From an uncultured bacterium (GTDB lineage Bacteria; Cyanobacteriota; Vampirovibrionia; Gastranaerophilales; Gastranaerophilaceae): a stretch of 50,660 nt of DNA. The notes below the pieces were generated by a model, which saw only the letters and a list, made by a program, of their open reading frames with translations, made no database searches and had not been told where the DNA came from. The stretch lies in the NCBI GenBank assembly GCA_950022495.1, contig CATLLJ010000001.1, positions 218,589-269,248 on the forward strand, written 5' to 3'. Shown piece after piece: positions 36,895-45,120 of the stretch (positions are counted from its first letter, which is position 1; every line of letters starts with the position of its first letter). The position numbers and the translations under genes are program-made.

Positions 36895-37908
36895 TTATAA
36901 CATTCTAAGCCTGAACAGTATTCTATCACCATCGACCTTTCGGGATAAAATTTCAAATCCCGAGTCGCTTGGCAAAATAAATTCATCCTGCCAGCTAAAT
37001 TTATTTTTTGAAGGTAAAAATTTATTTACATCCAATACTCTTGCAGTTTCCGGGACTTCAATTTCTAACAGGCATTTATCTGCATAATGCCCCTTTACTG
37101 AAATAGCCTCTTTACGAATGGAAGTCGAAACTAAATGATTCGGATAATAAACAAGTCTTTGTCCCGCCGCCTGCTGAGCATCATAAATAGCAGACATTCT
37201 GGCAATTTGAGATTCGCTTAACTCACCTCTAAATAAAATTGTTTGAGGACTTTTAGAACCCTCCTGTCTTATGCCTTGATTAATAATTCTAAGTTGCTGC
37301 TCCAATGCTCCTGCCTCTTGAGCTTTAAATTTTTCACAAGCATTTACATAATCATCTATATATTTTTTGAATCTTCCTAAACTATAATCATTAAGCGATT
37401 TATCGGCACTAGCGGCACTAGCCATTTGAGTTGGATTTCCTCTATAACGAATAATATTGCTTAGTGGGTAATTCCCAAACATCTCCTGCATTTGAATTAT
37501 TTCATCCATTGTATATAAATCACCGGAAGCCCTTAATGCTTTTGCTAATTCCGGACATTGATTACTTTCCTCCAAAATACCTATAGCGAATTCTGTTTCC
37601 TCTTTAGTATAACGGCTATTCTGTGTAACTTTTTGCAAAGTTCTTTCTAAAGCAGTACCAGAAGTTTGAGCAGCAGATTTAGCTCCTTTTGCAACAACCG
37701 CATTGTGCACAGGGGTAGTAACAATTTTTGAAACTGTCGGAGTAGTCTTGGCAGCAGTTGTTGTTACAGCTTTGCCTGTAGTTCTTCCTCCAGCTCGAAG
37801 AGCAAGATGAAGTTCAGAGCAATATCTCAAACCTTGCGGATTTGATAATGCATTTGCTATAGCTTTTTTGCATGGGAGTCTATATAGGCATTTTAAAGCA
37901 TTTATCAT
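36895..37908 (-). CDS. R-S-E class ADP-ribosyltransferase-like protein
   Basis: A 337-residue protein from the ATG at 37908 (GGGGAA upstream); an in-frame TTG at 37914 lacks support. Residues about 40-90 are Thr/Ala/Lys-rich, residues 90-215 are helical, and the C-terminal ART domain holds ILFRGEL (Arg227), NHLVSTSIRK (Ser261-Thr262-Ser263) and SWQDEFILPSDSGFEIL (Gln307-x-Glu309). The R / S-T-S / Q-x-E order is that of clostridial C3-like and related toxins; Q-x-E rather than E-x-E argues against arginine as target. No signal peptide is visible. It lies directly upstream of a NADAR gene. The target is unknown. Confidence 0.78.
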   Translation of the reverse strand: MINALKCLYRLPCKKAIANALSNPQGLRYCSELHLALRAGGRTTGKAVTTTAAKTTPTVSKIVTTPVHNAVVAKGAKSAAQTSGTALERTLQKVTQNSRYTKEETEFAIGILEESNQCPELAKALRASGDLYTMDEIIQMQEMFGNYPLSNIIRYRGNPTQMASAASADKSLNDYSLGRFKKYIDDYVNACEKFKAQEAGALEQQLRIINQGIRQEGSKSPQTILFRGELSESQIARMSAIYDAQQAAGQRLVYYPNHLVSTSIRKEAISVKGHYADKCLLEIEVPETARVLDVNKFLPSKNKFSWQDEFILPSDSGFEILSRKVDGDRILFRLRML

Positions 37909-37923
37909 TTTCAATATTCCCCG

Positions 37924-37961
37924 TAAGATGCCAAACTATCCCCTAAATTTTCGACATCTTA
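37924..37961 (-). promoter_or_regulatory. Inverted repeat in the leader of the ART-NADAR unit
   Basis: TAAGATG (37924-37930) mirrors CATCTTA (37955-37961) just upstream of the ribosome site, with TATATATA-rich sequence beyond that could hold the -10. It may be an operator or an RNA stem controlling the pair. Confidence 0.4.
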
Positions 37962-38068
37962 TATATATAAAAACAATTTACAACCTAAAATTGCCTAAAA
38001 TGTAACGAAATAGTTTCAACAATAAAAAATTTATCATTACCCACAGATTACACCTAGAAAATTAAGCA

Positions 38069-38096
38069 ATAAAAAAGAAGGGCTTAAAACCTTCTT
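38069..38096 (-). terminator. Terminator of a minus-strand RNA unit
   Basis: AAGAAGG/CCTTCTT stem (38075-38081/38090-38096) with the T-run on the minus strand at 38069-38076. Confidence 0.7.
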
Positions 38097-38101
38097 CTTT
38101 A

Positions 38102-38197
38102 TGGTGCGGGAGCCACACAGGGTACTATGTCTCTAATACTCGATAAATCTCGCAAAGAGCCATAGCAACGAGGCTCTTCTCGCCTCTTACTCCTAAC
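38102..38197 (-). ncRNA. Possible structured RNA or tRNA-derived remnant downstream of tRNA-Gly
   Basis: Part of the 37909-38489 stretch without protein genes. Its minus-strand 3' end reads CTCCCGCACCA, matching the tRNA-Gly 3' end CTCCCGCTCCA, and like it is followed by TAAA and a terminator. Short self-complementary stems occur (GTGTGG/CCGCAC, GAGGC/GCCTC, GAGCC/GGCTC). No T-arm (TTCGA) or clean cloverleaf can be drawn, so it is not a normal tRNA. Its 5' boundary is uncertain. Confidence 0.3.
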
Positions 38198-38237
38198 AAA
38201 AATAAAAGACCGCTGAACAAATGCTCATCGGTCTTTT
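38198..38237 (-). terminator. Terminator after tRNA-Gly
   Basis: AAAAGACCG/CGGTCTTTT stem (38204-38212/38229-38237) with a T-rich stretch following on the minus strand. Confidence 0.8.
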
Positions 38238-38238
38238 A

Positions 38239-38313
38239 TGGAGCGGGAGACGAGGCTCGAACTCGCGACATCCTCCTTGGCAAGGAGGCATTCTACCACT
38301 GAATTACCCCCGC
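38239..38313 (-). tRNA. tRNA-Gly (GCC)
   Basis: A full cloverleaf on the minus strand: acceptor stem GCGGGGG/CTCCCGC with one G-U pair, D arm with AGTGGTA, anticodon stem CCTCC/GGAGG around TTGCCAA (anticodon GCC), T arm GCGAG-TTCGAGC-CTCGT, discriminator U, and encoded CCA. Confidence 0.97.
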
Positions 38314-38489
38314 ATATCTGCGTTACTTTTTTATCATACATGCTGAAAAAATTTTTTCAAGCACTTTTTTCTAAAATTCTATTTATTTGTTAAGTTTTAT
38401 TTTTTTAAATACTGTTAATCTAGCAAATTATTTCATGTCCTCAATTAATCTATTATGCACACAACAATTAAATGAAAGGATTATATAAT

Positions 38490-39536
38490 ATGTCATTACT
38501 ATCAAAAGTTGGAGCAAACATAACTGGAGAAGCCGTTAAACTTCCAAACAGATTTAGGGGCGGATTTATGCCAATGGGTGCTGTTACCCGTAAACAAAGA
38601 GCAAATACTACATCTGAAATAATGAGTTCAATCAGAGCACATGTTGACAGTTACGAAAGAGGAGCTAAAAATGCTCAAGAAACGTTAATCGCCAAAGCTA
38701 AAGAAGTAGGAGTTGATGTAGAAAAAGAAGCAAAGAAATTAGGAGTTAGTATATTCGATGTTGCAAAAACTAAAGGACAGAAACATTATTATACTCCGGA
38801 AGGTGATCCAGTAAATTTAATTGCTATTTCTGAAGATTTAAAAATGAGAAAAACAATTTGCGATTCAAACAGCCAAGAAATCAGAACTTTCTTGAAACAA
38901 GCCGGAGACATCGACCCTAAACATCTTGGACTTGCTCATGACATCCTTGATCTTGGAAATATTCAAGAATTACTTAACACAAATATTAATTTGCAAACAC
39001 TTCTTAAAAACGGAAAAACTGTTATGGGTGATTTGTTATCAAAATTCCCTGCAATCAGCCGTAAAAGCCCGGGTGCTATCGAATTAACCGAAACTGTTAT
39101 CAATAATTCTGATACTACAAATGCTAAATATTTTATCCAACAACTGTTTGGAAACGATTTAGATATTTTAGGGATGGTATCTGAACAGATGAAAGCAACT
39201 AAAGACATTGTTCCGGATATTGCAAAACAAACTTTAAGCGGCGGATACACTATGGATTATTCTAAAGAATTCAATTTCTTCAAATTTATAGCTGATTTTT
39301 TACGAGTTGATGCAAAACCTGAAAATATAAATTTATTGAGCAAAATTCTAAAAACAGTAGACAAATTCAGCCATAAATCATCTCCTAGCATTGATGGTGT
39401 AGAAATTGCTTTAGGTAATACAAAAACTATCAAAGACAACATGGAGTTAATGCCTCAATTGTTACAAAATGCAGAACAATCAGGACAAAATATAGATTTA
39501 TCAGGATTTTTAACTAAAAATATTAATCTCGATTAA
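38490..39536 (+). CDS. Helical hypothetical protein, 348 aa
   Basis: I use the ATG at 38490, because AAAGGA (38475-38480) is correctly spaced for it; an ATG at 38472 overlaps that site. No family recognised. The N-terminus (SLLSKVGANITGEAVKLPNRFRGGFMPMG) is Gly-rich and basic; the rest alternates amphipathic helices (NTTSEIMSSIRAHVDSYERGAKNAQE..., LLSKILKTVDKFSH). No signal peptide or membrane helix. It is convergent with dnaE and shares a terminator with it. It may belong with the local lineage-specific proteins, but the F-T-G motif is not clear here. Confidence 0.65.
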   Translation: MSLLSKVGANITGEAVKLPNRFRGGFMPMGAVTRKQRANTTSEIMSSIRAHVDSYERGAKNAQETLIAKAKEVGVDVEKEAKKLGVSIFDVAKTKGQKHYYTPEGDPVNLIAISEDLKMRKTICDSNSQEIRTFLKQAGDIDPKHLGLAHDILDLGNIQELLNTNINLQTLLKNGKTVMGDLLSKFPAISRKSPGAIELTETVINNSDTTNAKYFIQQLFGNDLDILGMVSEQMKATKDIVPDIAKQTLSGGYTMDYSKEFNFFKFIADFLRVDAKPENINLLSKILKTVDKFSHKSSPSIDGVEIALGNTKTIKDNMELMPQLLQNAEQSGQNIDLSGFLTKNINLD

Positions 39537-39561
39537 TTCTAAATTAAGTTAGTTATACTTT

Positions 39562-39591
39562 AAAAGCCGATGTATTTATACACCGGCTTTT
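39562..39591. terminator. Shared terminator overlapping the dnaE stop
   Basis: AAAAGCCG-A-TGTA pairs with TACA-C-CGGCTTTT across a 4-base loop. It includes the last codons of dnaE on one strand and follows the gene ending at 39536 on the other. Confidence 0.75.
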
Positions 39592-42500
39592 AAATCTGTA
39601 TCCATAGACTTGATAGAAATTCCAACTTTGTCTCCAAAACTTTTATTTATCGAATTAACCAAATCATTTGAAGAATTTACCCAGAAAATAGACGAGGCAA
39701 GAATTTTCACTTCACCGGTAAAATCCTGAAGCTTCAGCATGACAGGGTCAGAACCGGAATACTGACACAACATTTGTTTTAGCAGGAATAGTTCTTCGTA
39801 CTTCATCTCATTTTTCAATTCAATTGTAAAAATATTGGAATTATCTACAGGTTTGACTGTATCTATTAAAATTATCGGCGGATCGTCATCCCCTCTGCGG
39901 CTAACTTTTCCTGATACAATAATTCTCTGTTCATTCTGTAAAAAATCATTATATTCAACAATTTTTGAATTAAACGCAAGAGTATCAATTTTGCCTGTTA
40001 AATCTTCTATTGTTACAAATCTGACGAATTTCGTCGGATCATTTTTGGTCGGAATTTGTTTAGTACCGGTAACAAGTCCGCAAATAGTCACGACTTTTTC
40101 GTTTGGAACTTCAGGAATCTGTGAAATTTTATGCGTCATCAAGAATGGTAATTTATCCCTAATTGTTGATAACGGGTGGCTTGTTACGTAAAATCCAAGA
40201 AATTCTTTTTCAAAAATCTGAATTTGTCGTGCATCATATTCTTCATCCGAACCTGAAAGATGGAATTTAGCACTGTCAATTGATGCAGTATCGCCAAGCA
40301 TATCAAACAAACTGCCCTGACCGGATTCTTTTTGCTTTGCTTCTTTCGATGCTGTTGCAGTGATATATTCAAGGTTATCCATAAGCTGTTTACGGCTTTT
40401 TTCAATGGTTGAAAACGCACCGGCTTTGATTAAACCTTCAAGAGTTCTTTTATTTGTACATTTAACATCTACACGTTTAATGTAATCATAAATAGATTTA
40501 TATTCGCCGTTTTCTTCACGTTCTTTAATAATATCTTCAATAACACCTTCGCCAACCTGTTTAATCGAAGCCAAACCAAATCTGATATTATCTCCGTCAG
40601 GTGTAAATGTTGCAAGAGAGTGATTAATATCAGGCGGAAGAACTTTGATACCTTTTTTAAGAGCTTCTTCAATGTATAACTGTGTTTTTTCCGAATCACC
40701 TGCAACACTTGAAAGAAGTGCAGAAAGGTATTCAACAGGATAATGACATTTCAAGTAAGCTGTCTGGTAAGCAACAAACGCGTAAGCTGCAGAATGGGAA
40801 CGGTTGAAACAGTATGATGCGAAACTTAAAATCTGGTTAAATAAAGTTGTCGCAGCATCGGCTGTCATACCGTGTTTTGCGGAAGCCTCGATGAACTTAC
40901 CTTTTTGTTTTTCCATTTCATCGACTTTTTTCTTACCCATCATACGGCGAACCATGTCCGCTTGACCGAGTGAGTAATCCGCTAAGATTTGGAACACCTG
41001 CATGATTTGTTCCTGATAAACAATAGTACCGTAAGTATCTTTCAATACAGGCTCTAACAGCGGGTGTGCATAAGAAATTTCCTGACGGCCGTGTTTACGT
41101 TCAACAAAGTCGTCAACCATGCCAGAATCCAGCGGTCCCGGACGGAACAGAGCTACCAACGCACCCAAATCTTCAAATACGTCCGGTCTTAAACGTTTAA
41201 CAAGGTTCTTCATACCTTGAGATTCTAACTGGAATACCCCGTCAGTATCTCCGGTCATAAGCATATCATAAGTCGGTTTGTCATCCAGAGGAATATCGTT
41301 AATCGCAAGTTCAATTCCCTGACGGCATTTAATCATATCAACCGTTTTATAAATAGTGGTTAAGTTTCGTAGTCCCAAAAAGTCCATTTTTAAAAGACTC
41401 AAAACTTCAGTAACAGCATGAGGCGGATAACCTGTTTGGATAATTCCATCTTTTGACGGCTGAACAGGCAGAATTTCATCAAGCGGTTTCGGAGCAATAA
41501 TTACCCCTGCGGCGTGAGTACCTGTGTTGTTTTTCAGCCCTTCAATACCGATAGCAAGGTCGATAAGCTTTTTCATTCCGACAGTTTTACCTTCTATCGG
41601 ATCAATCATTATTTGTTCGTCTTTGTCGTATAAAGCTTTAAGCTCTGAGCCGTCATATTCCATTGCTTTTTTAAGAGTTTTAGCTTTATCGTTAATACTC
41701 ATAGCAAGTTCAATTGCAGGTTCAATCAAGCCTGCAAGACGGTTAGCTTCCGAGAACGGTACTTTCATAATACGGGCGACACCTTTAAATGCGGCTTTTG
41801 CTGCATAAGTACCAAAGGTAATGATTTGACAAACCTTATCTTCGCCGTATTTTTTAGTTACATAATCAATAACTTCGCCGCGTCGTTCAATACAAAAGTC
41901 GATATCAATATCGGGCATTGTGAAACGTTCAGGATTTAAGAAACGTTCAAACAACAGTTTATGTTCAATCGGGTCAAGATCGGTAATTTCAAGAGCATAA
42001 GCAACTACAGAACCTGCCGCAGAACCACGCCCCGGACCAACAGGAATACCATGAGTTTTAGCATAATGAATAAAGTCCCATGTAATCAAGAAATAAGCAG
42101 AAAATCCCATTTGCTGGATTACACCGAGTTCATATTTTACACGTTCCTGAATTGATGGGGAAATTTCTCCATAACGTTTTTTCAAGCCTACATGAACAAT
42201 ATATTCAAGATAGGTATCAATTGTGTAGCCTGCAGGAACTTCGTATTCCGGAAGCGGACTTTTACCGAGTTCAAGCATTACATGGCATTTTTCAGCAATA
42301 TCAACAGTATTTTTAATACATCTGTCAAAAGTTTCCGAATCCATCCACTTAAAAGAATCTCTAAGCTGGGATGGTGTTTTTACATAGAATTCATTATTCG
42401 GGAAATGGAATCTGTTTGGATCGTCTTTATCACTGTTTGTCTGCATACACAACAAAGTATCGTGCATATCAGCATCTTCAAGATTTAGATAGTGGGAGTC

Positions 42501-43121
42501 ATTTGTAATAACCATTTCAATATCTAATTCTTTAGCCAATTTTATCAAATCAGGATTGGTGCGTTTTTGTTCTTCCAAACCATGATCTTGAAGTTCTATA
42601 TAATAATCATCACCAAATAAATCTTTGTATTTTTGAGCAATAGCTTTAGCACCGTCATAATCATTTTTCAAAAGACGTTGTAAAACTTCACCCCCGAGAC
42701 AGGCTGAGCAGCAAATTAAACCTTCATGGTGCTTTTCAAGCAATTCCCAGTTAATACGCGGTTTTACATAGCGACCTTTACACCATGCAATAGAGGTTAA
42801 TTTAATAATATTAGCGTAACCTTCATTATTTTTTGCAAGTAAAACAAGGTGATAACATGGATTGTTATTTTTGTCATGCTCTTCAATATCGCCGTCATGG
42901 ACATAAAACTCACAGCCCATAATCGGTTTAACACCTTCATTTCTGGCTAATTCATAAAGTTCCATGTCTCCGTACATAACCCCGTGGTCAGTTACGGCAA
43001 CTGCAGGAAAATTATTTTCCTTACAAAACTTTAACAAATCCCCTATTCTTATCGCCCCGTCCAGAAGAGAGTACTCTGTGTGCAGGTGGAGCGGAACATA
43101 TTGCTGCTGTGTATCTACCAT
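39576..43121 (-). CDS. dnaE: DNA polymerase III alpha subunit
   Basis: The replicative polymerase, about 1181 residues. The PHP domain starts at once (VPLHLHTEYSLLDGAIRIGDLL). The polymerase palm carries PDIDIDF with Asp404, Asp406 and Asp408; GPGRGSAAGS and the thumb/fingers blocks (MDFLGLRNLT, YQEQIMQVFQ, FNRSHSAAYAFVAYQTAYLK) are present. A C-terminal OB-fold follows (TICGLVTGTKQI...). I chose the ATG at 43121, giving MVDTQQQYVPLHLH, over 14 extra atypical residues from 43163. It is divergent from the DUF4145-like gene. Confidence 0.97.
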   Translation of the reverse strand: MVDTQQQYVPLHLHTEYSLLDGAIRIGDLLKFCKENNFPAVAVTDHGVMYGDMELYELARNEGVKPIMGCEFYVHDGDIEEHDKNNNPCYHLVLLAKNNEGYANIIKLTSIAWCKGRYVKPRINWELLEKHHEGLICCSACLGGEVLQRLLKNDYDGAKAIAQKYKDLFGDDYYIELQDHGLEEQKRTNPDLIKLAKELDIEMVITNDSHYLNLEDADMHDTLLCMQTNSDKDDPNRFHFPNNEFYVKTPSQLRDSFKWMDSETFDRCIKNTVDIAEKCHVMLELGKSPLPEYEVPAGYTIDTYLEYIVHVGLKKRYGEISPSIQERVKYELGVIQQMGFSAYFLITWDFIHYAKTHGIPVGPGRGSAAGSVVAYALEITDLDPIEHKLLFERFLNPERFTMPDIDIDFCIERRGEVIDYVTKKYGEDKVCQIITFGTYAAKAAFKGVARIMKVPFSEANRLAGLIEPAIELAMSINDKAKTLKKAMEYDGSELKALYDKDEQIMIDPIEGKTVGMKKLIDLAIGIEGLKNNTGTHAAGVIIAPKPLDEILPVQPSKDGIIQTGYPPHAVTEVLSLLKMDFLGLRNLTTIYKTVDMIKCRQGIELAINDIPLDDKPTYDMLMTGDTDGVFQLESQGMKNLVKRLRPDVFEDLGALVALFRPGPLDSGMVDDFVERKHGRQEISYAHPLLEPVLKDTYGTIVYQEQIMQVFQILADYSLGQADMVRRMMGKKKVDEMEKQKGKFIEASAKHGMTADAATTLFNQILSFASYCFNRSHSAAYAFVAYQTAYLKCHYPVEYLSALLSSVAGDSEKTQLYIEEALKKGIKVLPPDINHSLATFTPDGDNIRFGLASIKQVGEGVIEDIIKEREENGEYKSIYDYIKRVDVKCTNKRTLEGLIKAGAFSTIEKSRKQLMDNLEYITATASKEAKQKESGQGSLFDMLGDTASIDSAKFHLSGSDEEYDARQIQIFEKEFLGFYVTSHPLSTIRDKLPFLMTHKISQIPEVPNEKVVTICGLVTGTKQIPTKNDPTKFVRFVTIEDLTGKIDTLAFNSKIVEYNDFLQNEQRIIVSGKVSRRGDDDPPIILIDTVKPVDNSNIFTIELKNEMKYEELFLLKQMLCQYSGSDPVMLKLQDFTGEVKILASSIFWVNSSNDLVNSINKSFGDKVGISIKSMDTDLKAGV

Positions 43122-43139
43122 AATAAATTTATCATAGCA
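43119..43139 (-). promoter_or_regulatory. Extended -10 promoter abutting the dnaE start
   Basis: TGCTATGAT on the minus strand (TG-n-TATGAT, box at 43131-43136), nine bases before the ATG at 43121. No ribosome site is visible. This resembles the slt and SpoIID-type promoters. Confidence 0.45.
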
Positions 43140-43233
43140 CATAATAAATTTGAAAAAAATCAAATATTACATAAAATAAAGCATACGCTTTTTGATTGAT
43201 GACTGCAAACCATTTCCGGTGTAGGATTTCACT

Positions 43234-43893
43234 ATGGCAACAAACTTTGATTTTCTAAAAACAGTTGATAAAAATTTGTTTGATATTATAAACGAAGCAG
43301 AAAAATTGTATCGTGATGAATATTTTGAACAATGCATGAGCCAGACCAGAAGGTTTGGCGAACACGTATGTAAAAAAGTTCTGGGTAAGAACCGAACAAC
43401 AGAAAATACCTTTGATGAGATGCTTGCAACCCTTAAAGATAAAACCAATGGTGCAGAACAGGAAAAAGAATTTATAAACGATTTATATTTTCTGAAAAAG
43501 CAAGGAAATTCTTCTGTTCACGGTTCAAAAGTAAAAAAAGACGGCATGGCTGCACTTGAATGCTTGCAGCGAGCATTTGAAGTCGGAATTAATTATGCTG
43601 TATACAATAAAAAAGCAAAAACAAATATTCTTAAACTTCGCTACGATACAGAACTGCTGGTTACAGGCAAGAAAACTAAAAAATCTTTAGCTGAAAGATA
43701 CACCGAGCAGAAAGAAAAAACTTTTACCAAAAGAAAATCTCCTTCTAAAAGCACTAAAAAATCTAAATCTTCAAAAAAACAGGTTTATACAATGAAACCG
43801 CAGAACGACAAAAACGGATTACCAATTTTTTGGATTATAGTTGGAATTTCATTTATTATTGCACTTATAACGATAATTACACTTGTTTTATAA
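43234..43893 (+). CDS. DUF4145-like protein with C-terminal membrane anchor
   Basis: A 219-residue protein. Residues about 5-125 resemble the helical DUF4145 domain: AEKLYRDEYFEQCMSQTRRFGEHVCKKVL, then IRxxGN-like YFLKKQGNSSVHGSKVKKDGMAALECLQRAFEVG. A strongly basic Lys/Ser linker (about 150-185) leads to a single hydrophobic tail (FWIIVGISFIIALITIITLVL), so it is probably tail-anchored with its domain in the cytosol. DUF4145 accompanies restriction and other nucleic-acid enzymes, but its role is unclear. The ribosome site is poor (GTAGGA). Confidence 0.7.
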   Translation: MATNFDFLKTVDKNLFDIINEAEKLYRDEYFEQCMSQTRRFGEHVCKKVLGKNRTTENTFDEMLATLKDKTNGAEQEKEFINDLYFLKKQGNSSVHGSKVKKDGMAALECLQRAFEVGINYAVYNKKAKTNILKLRYDTELLVTGKKTKKSLAERYTEQKEKTFTKRKSPSKSTKKSKSSKKQVYTMKPQNDKNGLPIFWIIVGISFIIALITIITLVL

Positions 43894-43975
43894 AAGAATT
43901 TATAAAAGCCTATTGACTAAGAGTTACTATAATGCTGTAAAATTAATTTGTACAGTTTAAGATGGAGTGATTTAT

Positions 43976-44440
43976 ATGAAAAAGCTTTTAAATTCACTAC
44001 TATGCGTAATAATTATTGGAGGTACTGTTATGGCTAGCAATCTAAAACAACCTTTTCCTCAAGGTGAATTAAATTCTTATGGAAAATTTTTCACAGGAAC
44101 AACATATTTAGGCAGACTTGTGGAAAAAGATAATATTTGGAATTCATCTATTGCAAATGTAACATTTGAACCAAATGCCAGAACAAATTGGCATAAACAC
44201 AGCGGCGGACAAATTCTTTTAGTAACTGCAGGTAAAGGATTATACAAAGAAGAAGGACAGCCCGTAAGAGTTCTAACTAAAGGCGATATTGTGCAAATTC
44301 CACCAAATGTAGTTCACTGGCACGGGGCATATCCGGATGAATGGTTTGCTCATATTTCAATAGAATCAAATATCCCAAACAACACAACCGATTGGTTAAA
44401 CGCAGTAACAGACGATGAATATACAAGCGAGGTAAAATAA
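43976..44440 (+). CDS. Secreted cupin-domain protein
   Basis: A 154-residue protein from the ATG at 43976 (TGGAGTG upstream); the upstream in-frame GTG at 43967 overlaps that site. Residues about 2-19 are a signal peptide (KKLLNSLLCVIIIGGTVMA). The single cupin barrel has metal-binding motif 1 as TNWHKHSGGQILLVTAGKG and motif 2 as PPNVVHWHGAYPD. Such proteins are often annotated as carboxymuconolactone-decarboxylase-associated cupins. The stop overlaps the next ATG by one base (TAATG), coupling it to the flavodoxin-fold reductase. Substrate unknown. Confidence 0.85.
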   Translation: MKKLLNSLLCVIIIGGTVMASNLKQPFPQGELNSYGKFFTGTTYLGRLVEKDNIWNSSIANVTFEPNARTNWHKHSGGQILLVTAGKGLYKEEGQPVRVLTKGDIVQIPPNVVHWHGAYPDEWFAHISIESNIPNNTTDWLNAVTDDEYTSEVK

Positions 44441-44982
44441 TGGGTAAAAAAGTTTTAATTATTTCATCTTCCCCAAGAAAAGGCGGAAATTCAGACACAT
44501 TATGCGACAAATTTGCAGAAGGTGCAAAATCAGCAGGAAACGAAGTTGAAAAAATCTTCCTTAAAGACAAAAAGATAAATTATTGCACAGGCTGCGGATT
44601 TTGCAATACGAACGGATATACAGCATGCTCTCAAAAAGACGACGCATCTGAAATTCTAGATAAGATGGTGGAAGCAGATGTTATTGTATTTGCCACTCCG
44701 GTATATTTTTATACAATGTGCGGACAGCTTAAAACACTTATTGACCGCTGTTGTGCAAGATATACTCATATAAGCGGCAAAGATTTCTACTATATCATGA
44801 CAGCAGCAGATACAAATCAAACTGCAATGAGTAGAGTATTAGCTGAATTTGACGGATTAATGGCTTGTTTAGACAGCCCAAATCCTGTTGGAGCAATTGC
44901 AGGCCTCGGGGTTTGGCAGAAAGGAGACGTTAATTCAACGATATACATGCAGCAAGCCTTTGAAATGGGCAAATCAATTTAA
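44440..44982 (+). CDS. NAD(P)H-dependent FMN reductase / iron-sulfur flavoprotein-like
   Basis: A 180-residue flavodoxin-fold oxidoreductase. The FMN-phosphate loop is ISSSPRKGGNSDTL (residues 8-21), followed by the Cys-rich YCTGCGFCNTNGYTACSQKDD and the ATPVYFYTMCGQLKTLIDRC block that lines the flavin. The C-x2-C-x2-C-x7-C spacing resembles that of iron-sulfur flavoproteins, so a cluster is possible. It is translationally coupled to a secreted cupin although it has no signal peptide. It ends at a strong terminator. Confidence 0.88.
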   Translation: MGKKVLIISSSPRKGGNSDTLCDKFAEGAKSAGNEVEKIFLKDKKINYCTGCGFCNTNGYTACSQKDDASEILDKMVEADVIVFATPVYFYTMCGQLKTLIDRCCARYTHISGKDFYYIMTAADTNQTAMSRVLAEFDGLMACLDSPNPVGAIAGLGVWQKGDVNSTIYMQQAFEMGKSI

Positions 44983-44986
44983 AAGC

Positions 44987-45016
44987 AAGTGCCGGCAAAA
45001 TTGCCGGCACTTTTTT
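44987..45016 (+). terminator. Terminator of the cupin-reductase operon
   Basis: A 12-bp perfect stem AAGTGCCGGCAA (44987-44998) / TTGCCGGCACTT (45001-45012) followed by a T-run. Confidence 0.93.
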
Positions 45017-45120
45017 ATTAAAATATGTTAAATTTTAAGAGATATTTACAGGTTAAATCGCAAAATTTAATCTTTTTGATTGTTAAAAATCACACATGTT
45101 TTAAATAAAGGATTTAATAA

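Noticed and set aside
36895-37908. DarT identity for the ADP-ribosyltransferase
   Set aside because: The R / S-T-S / Q-x-E order fits R-S-E class transferases; I see no DarT-specific signature.
38102-38197. Second functional tRNA
   Set aside because: No T-arm TTCGA and no matching 5' acceptor strand; only the 3' tail resembles a tRNA.
40184-40735. Two minus-strand open frames inside dnaE
   Set aside because: They are alternative frames of an intact dnaE; composition is low-complexity and no start signals are present.
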